DNA of 64,000 nucleotides from Sphingobium aromaticiconvertens (GCF_037154075.1 NZ_JBANRJ010000001.1:4335501-4399500); one strand, 5' to 3'; shown: positions 34,232 to 42,926, numbered from the stretch's first letter. Made by a program: numbers and translations. The notes: generated from the letters alone by a model not told the origin.

Positions 34232-36052
34232 ATGAGCGTGACGGGAGCCAAAGCGTCCGCGTGGCTCAGCGCGCAGGAGATCGCCGATCTTCGCCTTGCT
34301 GGCCTGCCGACCACGAAGCGCGGCGTCCATGAGCGAGCAAACGCCGAAGGCTGGGAATGGCAACCACGACCAGGTCGCGGTGGGGGGCGAGTCTATTCCA
34401 TTCTCGGAATGCCTGAAGCTGCCCGGAGCGACTATCTCGGCCGCCTGGGTGATCAGCCCGACCCCAACATTCGCACGATGGGCCGTCCAGTCGGGTCTGA
34501 TTTTTTCACCCGTAACCCTGACGTTGCGGATGCTGTTCTGTCGATCATCGCCGCGCAGAAGGTTTCGGCTGCTAACGTTATCAAGCTGCTGCGTGGGTTG
34601 GGCTTCACAGAGCTACCTCCCCTGCGGATGCTCCAACGGCACATACGCAAGATCGAAGATCAGCAGCGCGTCCTGCTGACGGCCATCCGAGATCCAGATC
34701 GTTTCAAGTCGCGCTATCGCCCTTCGCTCGGCCGTATGGATGCGACCGTCTCCTATGCCCATGAAATGTGGGAGATCGACACGACCAAGGCGGATGTGAT
34801 GTGCACCGATGGCCGCAAGGCGATCCTGGGCATCATCGACCGCTGGTCGCGCCGGGCGCGCTTCATGGTCGTCGAGAGCGAAAGCGCGCAGTCGGTACGC
34901 CGGATGCTGGTGTCCACCATCATGGCCTGGGGGGTCATGCCCGCCATCCTGAAGGTTGATAACGGCTCGGGCTTTATCAACACATCCATAGGGTCAGCGC
35001 TCGACACGCTCGGCATCGTGCTGGAACCGTGCTTGCCCGGAACCCCGGAGGACAAGCCCCACGTCGAACGCCTGTTCGGCACCTTCAACCGGGGACGCGC
35101 ATCCCTGCTCAAAGGCTTCATCGGTCACAATGTCGCTCAAGCCCAGCAATTGCGGGCCGCCGCGAAGAAGAAGACTGGCCGGGCCGTAATTGAGCCAGGG
35201 ATCGACAGCACCGAATTGCAGCGCATTTTGGATGCTTGGGTCGACGGCGAATATCACCAGCGCACCCACGGTTCGCTCAAGATGTCCCCGATGGAGAAAT
35301 GGCAGCGCTCGCCAACCCCAGCGCGCGCAGCACCGCCGGAAAACCTGCTCAAGATCGCCCTGTCAGCCTTCGCGACGACTGCCATTGTCGGCAAGCGCGG
35401 TGTCCGCTGGAAGAATGGGCGCTACTGGTCGCCCGCCCTGGTCGCGCACATGGACAAGCCTGTCACGCTGCGCCGTGACGAGGACGATCTGGGCGCGCTG
35501 TTCGTCTTCGACGCCGACGGCAACTACATCGACACGGCGGTCAATGCCGCCCGGTCGGGCATGGCCGAACAGCAATTCGCCATGGCGGCGCGGCATCAGA
35601 TGACCACGCATATGAACGCCGCCAAGGCCGAATTGCGCAAGAAACAGGGCAAGTTCTCGATCGAGAAAGCCCGTGACCAGCTACTTCGGCAGGAAGCAGA
35701 GGATGCGGGCAAGCTCGCGCATCTGCCGATGCCCGCGCGTCACGCACCCACATCGGCCATGGACAGCATCGCCAATGCGCCAGCACCGGCGCCGGTCGAT
35801 GCCGCCCGCGTCGAGGAAGCCCTGCGCACCACCGCGCCGGTCGCCATCACCGCGCGGACGCCCGAACAGAAGGTCGCCGAGGCCGACGCCATATTGGCTG
35901 GCCATGCGCGCGGCGACGCCATCGATGCCGAAACGCTCGGACGTGCCCGGCTCTACGCCGCCACCACGGAATATCGCGCTCAGAAGATCATGACGGGCCA
36001 CTTCGCGCCCGCACCGACCGCCCCGGCCGAACGACGCCAGGGGGCCGCATGA
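34232..36052 (+). CDS. Mu-type DDE transposase (A)
   Basis: This is the phage integrase and replicative transposase. The N-terminal Mu-type winged helix is present (WLSAQEIADLRLAGLPTTKR). The rve catalytic core has Asp183 in MWEIDTTKAD, Asp243 in ILKVDNGSGF and Glu279 in KPHVERLFG, giving the D-D-35-E spacing. A basic Mu-transpos_C region follows. A GTG at 34184 would add 16 residues that do not look conserved, so the ATG is preferred. It is followed directly by the MuB-like gene. Confidence 0.93.
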   Translation: MSVTGAKASAWLSAQEIADLRLAGLPTTKRGVHERANAEGWEWQPRPGRGGGRVYSILGMPEAARSDYLGRLGDQPDPNIRTMGRPVGSDFFTRNPDVADAVLSIIAAQKVSAANVIKLLRGLGFTELPPLRMLQRHIRKIEDQQRVLLTAIRDPDRFKSRYRPSLGRMDATVSYAHEMWEIDTTKADVMCTDGRKAILGIIDRWSRRARFMVVESESAQSVRRMLVSTIMAWGVMPAILKVDNGSGFINTSIGSALDTLGIVLEPCLPGTPEDKPHVERLFGTFNRGRASLLKGFIGHNVAQAQQLRAAAKKKTGRAVIEPGIDSTELQRILDAWVDGEYHQRTHGSLKMSPMEKWQRSPTPARAAPPENLLKIALSAFATTAIVGKRGVRWKNGRYWSPALVAHMDKPVTLRRDEDDLGALFVFDADGNYIDTAVNAARSGMAEQQFAMAARHQMTTHMNAAKAELRKKQGKFSIEKARDQLLRQEAEDAGKLAHLPMPARHAPTSAMDSIANAPAPAPVDAARVEEALRTTAPVAITARTPEQKVAEADAILAGHARGDAIDAETLGRARLYAATTEYRAQKIMTGHFAPAPTAPAERRQGAA

Positions 36053-36864
36053 ACCGCCCTTTCAACAGCCTTGCAACACCGGAGGATCAGCCGATGAATG
36101 CCCTTGTAAACGAACCGCGACTGGATTTGGGGGACGGTCCCCGTCTCAATGCCCAGCTCACCAATATGGGCCTGTGCCTGCGCACCCTGCTCGACTGCCA
36201 GGAGGCAGGTGGCGACACGCCGCGCATGGGCCTGTTCTATGGCTTCTCGGGCTACGGCAAGACGGTAGCCGCCGCCTTCGCCGCTGCGCGTACCAATGCC
36301 ATCTACATCCATGCCCAGTCGATCTGGACCCAGCGGTCGATGCTGGAGGCGCTCGCCGAAGAAATGGGCCTGCCCATCGTCAAAAAGACCGCCGCCGCCC
36401 TGCTCAAGCAGATCATCGAGCAACTGAACAATGATCCGCAGTCCATCATCATTGATGAGATGGACCATCTGGTTCACAAGAAACTGACGGAGATCATCCG
36501 CGACATCCACGATGCCACGCGCGTCGGCATCCTGATGATCGGCGAAGAGGCGCTGCCCTCCAAGCTGAAGGAATGGGAGCGGTTCGATAACCGCATTCTC
36601 GTTGCCACCGCTGCCCAGCCTGCCTCCATCACCGACGCCCTGAAGCTGCGCGATCACTACTGCACCCGCATCAAGGTCGAGGACGACCTAGTCGAACTGT
36701 TCACGACGCGCTGCAAGGGCATCACCCGCCGTATCGTCGTCAACCTGAAGGCCGCGCAACGCAGCGCCGCCGAAGAAGGCCTGACCAGCATCGATCGCAC
36801 CTGGTGGGGCGCGCGCCCGATCGTGAACGGCGACATCGCCGTCCGTCGCCGGGAGACAGTGTGA
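36049..36864 (+). CDS. MuB-like AAA ATPase, transposition target selector
   Basis: The protein binds target DNA and activates the transposase. Walker A is GFSGYGKT (residues 65-72) and Walker B IIIDEMDHL (133-141). The C-terminal part is helical and basic (GITRRIVVNLKAAQR). The first ATG overlaps the transposase stop by four bases. A second in-frame ATG at 36094 has a GGAGGA site and could be the real start, removing 15 residues. Confidence 0.9.
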   Translation: MNRPFNSLATPEDQPMNALVNEPRLDLGDGPRLNAQLTNMGLCLRTLLDCQEAGGDTPRMGLFYGFSGYGKTVAAAFAAARTNAIYIHAQSIWTQRSMLEALAEEMGLPIVKKTAAALLKQIIEQLNNDPQSIIIDEMDHLVHKKLTEIIRDIHDATRVGILMIGEEALPSKLKEWERFDNRILVATAAQPASITDALKLRDHYCTRIKVEDDLVELFTTRCKGITRRIVVNLKAAQRSAAEEGLTSIDRTWWGARPIVNGDIAVRRRETV

Positions 36865-37118
36865 TGTTCATGACCACTGGCTTTGAGACCGGCCTTTGCC
36901 GAGACACTGGCGCACCGTGTGTTCTCTTCCACTTCGCCAATGGCTGGACCGGCTCGCTGGTCATGCGGATGGGAGGCCGGACGACCAGGACGCCGATGGC
37001 ATCTGTCGTTGCCTGGCTGACGGATCACCCAGACCGGAAAGTGGTTGGGCCGACCCAAGCCAGCGCCGACTGCGCAATAGCGTGGCTGGACGATGTCCGC
37101 ATGCGGGAGGTCGTATGA
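36864..37118 (+). CDS. Early hypothetical protein
   Basis: The 84-residue protein (begins MFMTTGFETGLCRDTG) starts at an ATG sharing one base with the MuB stop. It is compact, with Trp and Cys residues and an Arg-rich middle. It is the first of a long chain of overlapped early genes. No domain is recognised. Confidence 0.65.
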   Translation: MFMTTGFETGLCRDTGAPCVLFHFANGWTGSLVMRMGGRTTRTPMASVVAWLTDHPDRKVVGPTQASADCAIAWLDDVRMREVV

Positions 37119-37237
37119 CCACGACGATCATCGTGAGCGTCATAATCTTCCTGGGGGGCAATCTTCTGGGCTGGGGCATCGTCCGGGGCGGCGCGCTACG
37201 CGAGCAGCGGCAGGACCGGGAGGATGAGCAGCCATGA
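37115..37237 (+). CDS. Small early membrane protein
   Basis: This 40-residue protein consists of one hydrophobic helix (TTTIIVSVIIFLGGNLLGWG) followed by a charged tail. Both ends overlap the neighbouring genes by four bases (ATGA), which supports real translation despite the length. The function is unknown. Confidence 0.6.
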   Translation: MTTTIIVSVIIFLGGNLLGWGIVRGGALREQRQDREDEQP

Positions 37238-37848
37238 GCTTCGTCCTCGCCCCCCGGATGCGCGATCCCGTGCAGGCCGCATGGACGCTGCTGCGCTTCG
37301 CAGGCCGCCCCATGACGGTCTCTGACATCATATTCGACGACGCCTTCCCCCAGCGGTTCGCTGGCGGGGAACTGGGCATGATCATTCAGGCTCTCAATGG
37401 CTGGCGCGGGGCCGGTCTGATTGACGGGCCTAAGAAACCGGAGACTTTCATAATGCGACAGGAGGCAAAAGCCCTCCGCAACCCGCCTGCCGGATCAGGC
37501 GGGCGGCAGCCAGCGAAGCGCTCGGGTCGCCAGCGCATCTGGACCGCCATGCGGGTGCTGAAATCGTTCGACCTGGTTCACCTGTGCATCACGGCCGAGG
37601 TGGAGCGTAAATTTGCCCGTCATGTGCTGGGCCAGCTCACGCGCGCGGGATACCTTGCCAGCGACCCGGTCCCGAAAGGCGACCAGCCGCGCTGGCGGGT
37701 CGTGCGCCGCACCGGACCGCACCATCCTTCGATCGAATATACGCGGGGTCGGCCGACCGCCTTGCGTGATCGCCTCACAGGCGAACGCTTTGATCTGGCC
37801 TTCACCACCGCCTTTTTTTTGAAGTCGGAGGTTAACTATGTCCAGTAA
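37234..37848 (+). CDS. Early hypothetical protein with two winged-helix-like halves
   Basis: The 204-residue protein has two similar-looking helical segments, AAWTLLRFAGRPMTVSDII and IWTAMRVLKSFDLVHLCI, each followed by a wing-like stretch (NGWRGAGLIDG and LTRAGYLASDP). This suggests a duplicated winged helix that binds DNA. The family is not named. It is coupled to both neighbours. Confidence 0.6.
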   Translation: MSFVLAPRMRDPVQAAWTLLRFAGRPMTVSDIIFDDAFPQRFAGGELGMIIQALNGWRGAGLIDGPKKPETFIMRQEAKALRNPPAGSGGRQPAKRSGRQRIWTAMRVLKSFDLVHLCITAEVERKFARHVLGQLTRAGYLASDPVPKGDQPRWRVVRRTGPHHPSIEYTRGRPTALRDRLTGERFDLAFTTAFFLKSEVNYVQ

Positions 37849-38221
37849 CCACGGCCTGCCGACGAACATGGACCGCGCGATCGTCGCGTGGGGCGCGGAT
37901 ATGCCTGCATGGGTACGCCTGCTGGCCAGCGCCTGCGATAACGACAATCAGCGGACGGTCGCCGATCGTCTGTGCAAATCGAGCGGCTATATCAGCCGCC
38001 TGATCAACCACAGCTATGCGGGCAGCTACGAAGAGGCCGAGACGATCATCCGGGCCGCATATGGCCAGGAAGACGTCAACTGCCCGATCTTCGGCGCCAT
38101 TCCTCTTGCCAGTTGCCTCAGCAATCGCAGGCGCAAGGCACCGCCGCGTCATCCTATCCATCATCAATATGCGGCGACCTGCCCGGCCTGCCCGAACAAC
38201 ACCGATGGAGGCCGGACATGA
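37838..38221 (+). CDS. Early HTH protein with C-terminal cysteine pair
   Basis: The 127-residue protein contains a helix-turn-helix (QRTVADRLCKSSGYISRLIN) and ends with CPACPNN, possibly a metal site. Similar proteins occur in early regions of Mu-like phages of alphaproteobacteria. It probably regulates transcription. It begins inside the end of the previous gene. Confidence 0.65.
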   Translation: MSSNHGLPTNMDRAIVAWGADMPAWVRLLASACDNDNQRTVADRLCKSSGYISRLINHSYAGSYEEAETIIRAAYGQEDVNCPIFGAIPLASCLSNRRRKAPPRHPIHHQYAATCPACPNNTDGGRT

Positions 38222-38370
38222 TGGCCCGCCTCCATGCCCTCGGGCGCCGCTGGTTTTCCGATAGCCATGTCGATGGCGCGGTCGAGTTGAACATCGCCGT
38301 GCGGCAATTCGCGCTGATCCTAGGCCCGCTGTTGGTGATCGGCATCGGCATCATGGCGGTGCTGCCATGA
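38218..38370 (+). CDS. Small early membrane protein
   Basis: This 50-residue protein has a polar N-terminal half and one hydrophobic helix (FALILGPLLVIGIGIMAVL). GGAGG precedes the ATG by six bases, and both ends overlap neighbours. The function is unknown; position in the early operon makes a host-takeover or exclusion role possible. Confidence 0.6.
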   Translation: MMARLHALGRRWFSDSHVDGAVELNIAVRQFALILGPLLVIGIGIMAVLP

Positions 38371-38570
38371 CCGCGCCCCGCCTCGACTTCCGCGCCCTTC
38401 AGGCAGGCCGTGGATACGTCATCTTCTACCGCCAGTGCGAACCCAACCACTGCCCCGGCTGCGGCGGTAGCGCCTGGCACGTCGGACGCCAGTCCGCCGA
38501 ATGCGCGCGATGCGGCACGGCCATCCCGCACTTTTCCCCCGGCATCCCAATCGTCAATCAGGAAGGATAA
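38367..38570 (+). CDS. Zinc-ribbon early protein
   Basis: The 67-residue protein has two cysteine pairs, NHCPGCGG and AECARCGT, separated by about 14 residues, forming a classical zinc ribbon. The short length suggests a nucleic-acid or protein-binding adaptor. It overlaps the previous gene by four bases. Confidence 0.7.
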   Translation: MTAPRLDFRALQAGRGYVIFYRQCEPNHCPGCGGSAWHVGRQSAECARCGTAIPHFSPGIPIVNQEG

Positions 38571-38574
38571 TTTC

Positions 38575-39141
38575 ATGGCCGCTTCACGCCGCAAGGCACC
38601 CAAGCAGGAAGCCCCGCAGACTATTGAGCAGGCGGTCGCGGGCATCGTCGAATATCGCGACCTGATCGACAAACAGGATGAGCTGAAGGCGGATGCCGCC
38701 AGGTCCATCGCCGCGATTGAGGCGGCGCGGGATGAATTCGCGGCTCCGATCAAGGCCCGCGCCGACACCCTCTTTCGTCAGCTTCGCGTTTGGTGGGGCG
38801 TCGCCGCGCCCGAAATGACCGACAGCAAACGCAAGTCAATCGAACTGGCGGGATGCGTCATCGGTGAACGCACTGCGCCGCCATCGCTCAAGCATGATGG
38901 CATGAAGGCCGAAGCCCTGGTCGATGATCTGGCCGACCTGTGCATGGCAGAGTTGCTGAAGGTAACGACGAAGCTCGACAAACAGGCCTGCATTCGCGCC
39001 ATCCGGGATGGTGATGAACTCGGCCAACTGCTGGTCTGGCTCGGCGCGCGCAACCACCAGGCCGAAGAGTTCTTTATCGACCGCGCGGGCAAGAAGGACG
39101 CGGACCCCGAAATCGTCGACATCGAGGAGGCCGCGGAATGA
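38575..39141 (+). CDS. Gam-like host nuclease inhibitor (Ku-like)
   Basis: The 188-residue protein belongs to the Mu Gam family, which binds DNA ends and protects them from exonucleases. The start ATG follows AAGGATAA. Features include the N-terminal coiled region IEQAVAGIVEYRDLIDKQDE, the middle FRQLRVWWGVAAPEMTDSKRK and RTAPPSLKHDG. An alternative longer frame from 38410 is rejected because of the ribosome site and family length. Confidence 0.85.
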   Translation: MAASRRKAPKQEAPQTIEQAVAGIVEYRDLIDKQDELKADAARSIAAIEAARDEFAAPIKARADTLFRQLRVWWGVAAPEMTDSKRKSIELAGCVIGERTAPPSLKHDGMKAEALVDDLADLCMAELLKVTTKLDKQACIRAIRDGDELGQLLVWLGARNHQAEEFFIDRAGKKDADPEIVDIEEAAE

Positions 39142-39476
39142 CGCTTCTTCGCGATGTTGAGGACTTCCTCGACCGAACCCTCATTTCCCCGTCAGCCTTC
39201 GGTGATCATGTGGCCAGCAACTCATCATTGATGAACCGCTGGCGCAGCGGTCAAATCCGTATCGGCCCACAGCGGGAGGCCCGTATCCGCGCTTATCTGG
39301 CGGAAAACAGTACGCCCGAGAAGATCGCGGAACTGCGGGCCAAGTCGGGCAAACGCCTCAACCTTCATGCGCCCAACACCAACGACCCGGACAACTGGCC
39401 GTCCCGCGCGACCAAGGCGTCTGCGAAGCTGCTTGCCGCCATCCGCCAGCATCATCCCGAAAGGTGCGGCGCATGA
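39138..39476 (+). CDS. Early HTH-like hypothetical protein
   Basis: The 112-residue protein reads LLRDVEDFLDRTLISPSAFG ... NRWRSGQIRIGPQREARIRA, like a CI/Cro-type helical fold truncated after the recognition helix. The C-terminal part is basic. It overlaps the Gam gene by four bases. A DNA-binding role is likely but unproven. Confidence 0.6.
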   Translation: MTLLRDVEDFLDRTLISPSAFGDHVASNSSLMNRWRSGQIRIGPQREARIRAYLAENSTPEKIAELRAKSGKRLNLHAPNTNDPDNWPSRATKASAKLLAAIRQHHPERCGA

Positions 39477-39754
39477 GCTTCCTGTATGACATCCCGACGG
39501 ATACCATCGTCGCGGCCGAGGATGGCGGTCTGATCGCGACGCCAGAGGAAACGGTCGATCCCGAGGACAGCCTGAAGATGGCAGCGGCCCCGGAATTGTT
39601 CGACGCGCTGGGCGCCATCTATCATGCGCATCAGATCGGCGAATTGCCCTTGCCTGCCGCACTTGCGGAGGCAGCGTCCGACGCCTTGCGGAAGGCATCA
39701 CCGCCTTGGGACGCCACCGCCTGTGACGCGATGGTCGCGGTGACGTGGCCATGA
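39473..39754 (+). CDS. Early hypothetical protein
   Basis: The 93-residue acidic protein (begins MSFLYDIPTDTIVAAE) has an Ala-rich helical C-terminal half. Both ends overlap neighbouring genes. No family is recognised. Confidence 0.6.
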   Translation: MSFLYDIPTDTIVAAEDGGLIATPEETVDPEDSLKMAAAPELFDALGAIYHAHQIGELPLPAALAEAASDALRKASPPWDATACDAMVAVTWP

Positions 39755-39948
39755 CGCTGCGCATCTACATCATCGCCGCCGACACGCCCGAGGCGTTGCG
39801 CCTCGGACTTGCCCCCGGCCACCGTTTCCCGCCGCGCGTCGAAGCGCTCCAGGAGATCGTCGGACTCCGCGATCTGGCCGATCCGGCGCGTATGCGCGCG
39901 GTGGCCGTCCAGTTTCGCGATCATTTCAAGGATCATGCACATGGCTGA
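39751..39948 (+). CDS. Early hypothetical protein
   Basis: The 65-residue protein (MTLRIYIIAADTPEALRLGL) starts in an ATGA overlap. It has a beta strand followed by a helical region. No family is recognised. Confidence 0.55.
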   Translation: MTLRIYIIAADTPEALRLGLAPGHRFPPRVEALQEIVGLRDLADPARMRAVAVQFRDHFKDHAHG

Positions 39949-40168
39949 AGATCGCCAACGAGTGCCCCCCGACGGGCGCCAATATATCGTCATCGAAAAT
40001 GCGGGAATGGTCGACGCGCAAGATGTCGGCAAATTCGGAACGCGCTGGGCAGCCGAAAAATGGCTGGAAAAGACTTATTCCGTGAATGAGCGGGATCGGG
40101 CGCATCCCCTCTGCCTGTTCCCTGACATCTGTGTCGAGATCGATGGCGTTCGGAGCTATGACATATGA
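39941..40168 (+). CDS. Early hypothetical protein
   Basis: The 75-residue protein (begins MAEDRQRVPPDGRQYI) contains FGTRWAAEKWLEKTYSV. AAGGA lies eight bases before the ATG. It overlaps the next, LexA-like gene by four bases. The function is unknown. Confidence 0.55.
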   Translation: MAEDRQRVPPDGRQYIVIENAGMVDAQDVGKFGTRWAAEKWLEKTYSVNERDRAHPLCLFPDICVEIDGVRSYDI

Positions 40169-40437
40169 CCCCGGAAATGCTCCGCACCTTGAAGTTTGTG
40201 CAGGCGTATCACGCCGCAAACGGTGTCTCGCCCACCGTTCGTGAAATCATGATCCATGAAGGCGGGAAAAGCCCCGGCCCCGTGTCGCGTCGCCTCCAGG
40301 CGCTGGTGGATCGCGGCTATCTCGTCCGCCTGCCCGGCCGCGACCGCAACGTAGCTCCAGCGCAGATCGATCTCACGGACATCCCCATCGACAAGCTGCT
40401 GGGTGAACTCGAACGACGGAGAGCGCTCCATGGCTAA
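40165..40437 (+). CDS. LexA DNA-binding-domain-only protein
   Basis: The 90-residue protein matches the N-terminal winged helix of LexA: MLRTLKFVQAYHAANGVSPTVREIM, then GPVSRRLQALVDRGYL and a wing LPGRDRNVAP. The S24 self-cleavage domain is absent; only a short helical tail follows. It could occupy LexA-type operators or act as an uncleavable repressor. It lies in the early operon just before the GemA gene. Confidence 0.75.
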   Translation: MTPEMLRTLKFVQAYHAANGVSPTVREIMIHEGGKSPGPVSRRLQALVDRGYLVRLPGRDRNVAPAQIDLTDIPIDKLLGELERRRALHG

Positions 40438-41125
40438 ATCATTGAAGATCGTTGCTCCCGCCCGCCAAGTCGGGAAGGCCGAGTTCGGGCGCCGTCGTCT
40501 CATGATCGCCGTGCGCGCCGCCTGCCGTCGCCAGGGCATCGACGACGACATGCGCAAGGATATCCAGACGGAGCTGATCAAGAAGGCCAGCATGTCCGAC
40601 ATGGACCTAGGCGAACTGGGGCGGCTGCTCGACCATCTCAACCAGGGATGGAAGGGGCCGATGGGCCACCGTGCCCATGTCGGCAAGATCAAGGCGCTAT
40701 GGTGGACGCTATACTGGCTGGGCGGCGTGGACGATCCCGACGACAGGGCAATCTCTGCCTTTGTCGAGCGACAGACCGGCGTCGGCGCGCTCAACTTCCT
40801 CGACCATCGCAAGGCTTCGTCCGTGATCGAAGCGCTCAAGTCCTGGGCAACCCGTCTTGGCGTCGTCTGGCCTGCGCCGGAAAAGACCGCCGAAATCACG
40901 GCGCACACCCCTGATTTCTCCGACCAGCATCATGATCGCCATGCCGTGCTGACCGCCCTGGAACAGCAGTTGCGCGCGGGTGGCGTCCTGCGCGGCCATT
41001 ATGCCCACTATCTCCAGGCGGCGATGGGGCTGGGCATGAACCATCGGGGCTGGACCGCGCAGGAACTGGACGCGGCGATCCGGCTGCTGGGCGGCAAGGC
41101 CCGGCGCCTGAAGGCCAAACCCTGA
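40430..41125 (+). CDS. GemA-like regulatory protein (gp16, DUF1018)
   Basis: The 231-residue protein contains RRLMIAVRAACRRQGID, IKALWWTLYWLGGVDDPDD and a C-terminal ALEQQLRAGGVLRGHYAHYL. Mu GemA changes host gene expression and DNA supercoiling. The ATG overlapping the previous gene is preferred over an upstream in-frame one. It directly precedes the middle-gene activator. Confidence 0.8.
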   Translation: MAKSLKIVAPARQVGKAEFGRRRLMIAVRAACRRQGIDDDMRKDIQTELIKKASMSDMDLGELGRLLDHLNQGWKGPMGHRAHVGKIKALWWTLYWLGGVDDPDDRAISAFVERQTGVGALNFLDHRKASSVIEALKSWATRLGVVWPAPEKTAEITAHTPDFSDQHHDRHAVLTALEQQLRAGGVLRGHYAHYLQAAMGLGMNHRGWTAQELDAAIRLLGGKARRLKAKP

Positions 41126-41601
41126 TGGCGAAGGCGCTCACCACCAGGCCGGAAGACCTGCCGATCCCGGAGGATGCCAAAGCCCAGGCATCCTGGCCGC
41201 CGATCATGCTCGACATGGCGGCGCATATCGGCCCCTATGATACGCTGCGCATCGTCGATGCGTTCGCCGGGCAGTGTATCTATATACCCATTGACCCTTC
41301 AAAATCGCCGTTCATGGATATATTGGGCAGCGATAGGGCGGCGGTGTTCGCGCATGTCTATGGCGCGGAGCGCTTGCCCATCCCGGCGGGCCGCAATGCC
41401 CTGGCGCGCGCCAGGCGCGCTGGCGTCATCGCCCTGGTCCGCGCGAAGCGCATGACCCTCAAGGATGGCGCTGCGCTGCTAAGAATGCCGCTGCGGCACA
41501 TGTCGACCTTGATCAATAAGACCGATGAAGGCACAGATGCCGAGCCAGCCGTTCTTCTTGAACGCCCCCGCGACCCCCGCCAACTCGATATGTTCGGCTA
41601 A
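41125..41601 (+). CDS. Mor-like transcription activator of middle/late genes
   Basis: The 158-residue protein is a Mor family member: WPPIMLDMAAHIGPYDTLRI, YIPIDPS, AERLPIPAGRNALARARRAG and VIALVRAKRMTLKDGAALLR (HTH). In Mu, Mor turns on the C activator and then late genes. No separate C homologue was found, so this protein may control both arms directly. A regulatory gap follows. Confidence 0.88.
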   Translation: MAKALTTRPEDLPIPEDAKAQASWPPIMLDMAAHIGPYDTLRIVDAFAGQCIYIPIDPSKSPFMDILGSDRAAVFAHVYGAERLPIPAGRNALARARRAGVIALVRAKRMTLKDGAALLRMPLRHMSTLINKTDEGTDAEPAVLLERPRDPRQLDMFG

Positions 41602-41735
41602 ATCAGCCCCTAGGTTCCCTGTGCGGAACCCACGCGCGCGCGCGCGACAGCCCCAAATTGCAATGGTCGTTAATCGCCGTTGCACCGGGGGCTTCCTTGT
41701 CGTTTCACATCCATTCGCTGGTCGGGAGGTAGCTC
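41602..41735 (+). promoter_or_regulatory. Putative Mor-dependent late promoter region
   Basis: This is the only gap of this size in the rightward arm and precedes the structural genes. It holds the dyad GGTTCC-ctgtgc-GGAACC (41613-41630), followed by seven consecutive CG steps (41633-41646). The dyad could be the activator site or a weak terminator of the early transcript. GGGAGG before the next ATG is a good ribosome site. Confidence 0.5.
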
Positions 41736-42095
41736 ATGCCCTCCTGGTTCAGCATCGTCACCGACCTGTGGCCCATCGCGTCCACCATCACCCCTCTCAT
41801 CCTGCTGGCGGGCTTCTTCTGGCTGCGCACGAAATTCCCGCTGAAGGAGGATTTCGACAAGCTCGCTGATATCGTCGATAAGCTGGGCGACGAGCAGATC
41901 GCCTGTTCCGCCCGTCTGAAAGCCGTCGAAAACGATCAGGTCAGCGAGCCGACCCGCGTCCAGATCATGGCGCAGATGACCGTCATGTCGAACAAGGTCA
42001 GCCGCGTTGAAGCGCAGACTGAAGGCGTCCAGACGCAGTTGAGAACGGCCAACGACTATCTTCAGATCATGGTTGAACGGGGCTTGGGCAAATGA
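41736..42095 (+). CDS. DUF2730 protein (Mu gp25-like)
   Basis: The 119-residue protein has one N-terminal transmembrane helix (IASTITPLILLAGFFWL) and a long coiled coil (LKAVENDQVSEPTRVQIM ... VSRVEAQTEGVQTQLR). This matches DUF2730, found at the same place in Mu-like phages. The function is not established; a membrane or lysis accessory role is possible. Confidence 0.8.
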   Translation: MPSWFSIVTDLWPIASTITPLILLAGFFWLRTKFPLKEDFDKLADIVDKLGDEQIACSARLKAVENDQVSEPTRVQIMAQMTVMSNKVSRVEAQTEGVQTQLRTANDYLQIMVERGLGK

Positions 42096-42382
42096 TCCCC
42101 GCGCCGATCCTCCCCCTCATCCGCCGCGCCATCCTCGATCTGCTGAACGATATCGGCGGTGAGCAGAATGACGATTATCTGGTGGTGTTGCTGTCTGACC
42201 TCGGTCACCGCATCGCCCGCCGCGACATTGCGACCCAGATGGACTGGCTCGCAGGCGAGCGCCTGATCGAAGTCGAGGAGCTGGGGCCATATAAAGTCGG
42301 CCGCATCCTGTCCGACGGTCGCGACATCGCCGAGGGTCGCCTCGTTGTAGAGGGCGTCTGGCGCCACAAGACCGGCGACTGA
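42092..42382 (+). CDS. Mu gp26-like protein (VpaChn25_0724 type), winged helix
   Basis: The 96-residue protein contains IRRAILDLLNDIGGEQNDDY, then GHRIARRDIATQMDWLAGER and a wing LIEVEELGPYKVG, an ArsR-like winged helix. In Mu-like phages it lies between DUF2730 and the small terminase gene. It is coupled to both neighbours. Confidence 0.75.
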   Translation: MIPAPILPLIRRAILDLLNDIGGEQNDDYLVVLLSDLGHRIARRDIATQMDWLAGERLIEVEELGPYKVGRILSDGRDIAEGRLVVEGVWRHKTGD

Positions 42383-42383
42383 C

Positions 42384-42926
42384 ATGGCCCGCAAATCTTC
42401 CTTGAAGACGATGGACCCGGCCATCCAGGCGGCTGTCATGCAGGCCATGGAGAATGGCTCGACGATTGACGAGATCGTCGAAATGCTTGCCGACAAAGGC
42501 CTGAAGCGCTCGCGCTCCGCTGTCGGCCGTTATGCCAAGCAATATGGCGATCTGGCCGCGCGCCATCGTGATATGCGCTCGGTCGCCGAAGCCTTCGCGT
42601 CGGAATTCGGCGGGTCCGAAAATGCTGAAGGCAAACTCATGGTGCAGATGCTGACCAGCATCGGCGCGCGCATGATCATGCCCATGGCGGCGGAGGAAAC
42701 GCCTGATATCGGCGCAAAGGAATTTCATGCGCTTGCCAAGGCGACCAGGGAATTGCAGTCGGCCGCGAAGATCGACGCTGATCGCGATGCCCGCATCCGT
42801 GACGAGGCCACCAAGACTGCGCGGGCAAAAGCCGCCACCGACGCTGAAAGCGCCGCCCGGTCCTCTGGCGCGTCCGAGGAGACGATCGCTCGCGTCAAAG
42901 CCAAAATCTTGGGCCTGGAAGAATGA
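42384..42926 (+). CDS. Small terminase subunit (DUF3486, Mu gp27-like)
   Basis: The 180-residue protein has an HTH-like start (GSTIDEIVEMLADKGLKRSRSAVGRYAK) and a helical acidic C-terminus (typical of DUF3486). It recognises the packaging site for headful packaging. It is followed, after one small gene, by the large terminase subunit. Confidence 0.85.
   Translation: MARKSSLKTMDPAIQAAVMQAMENGSTIDEIVEMLADKGLKRSRSAVGRYAKQYGDLAARHRDMRSVAEAFASEFGGSENAEGKLMVQMLTSIGARMIMPMAAEETPDIGAKEFHALAKATRELQSAAKIDADRDARIRDEATKTARAKAATDAESAARSSGASEETIARVKAKILGLEE

Noticed and set aside
41633..41646. Seven CG steps as a functional Z-DNA element
   Set aside because: Short CG runs are expected in such GC-rich DNA; mentioned only as part of the promoter region.
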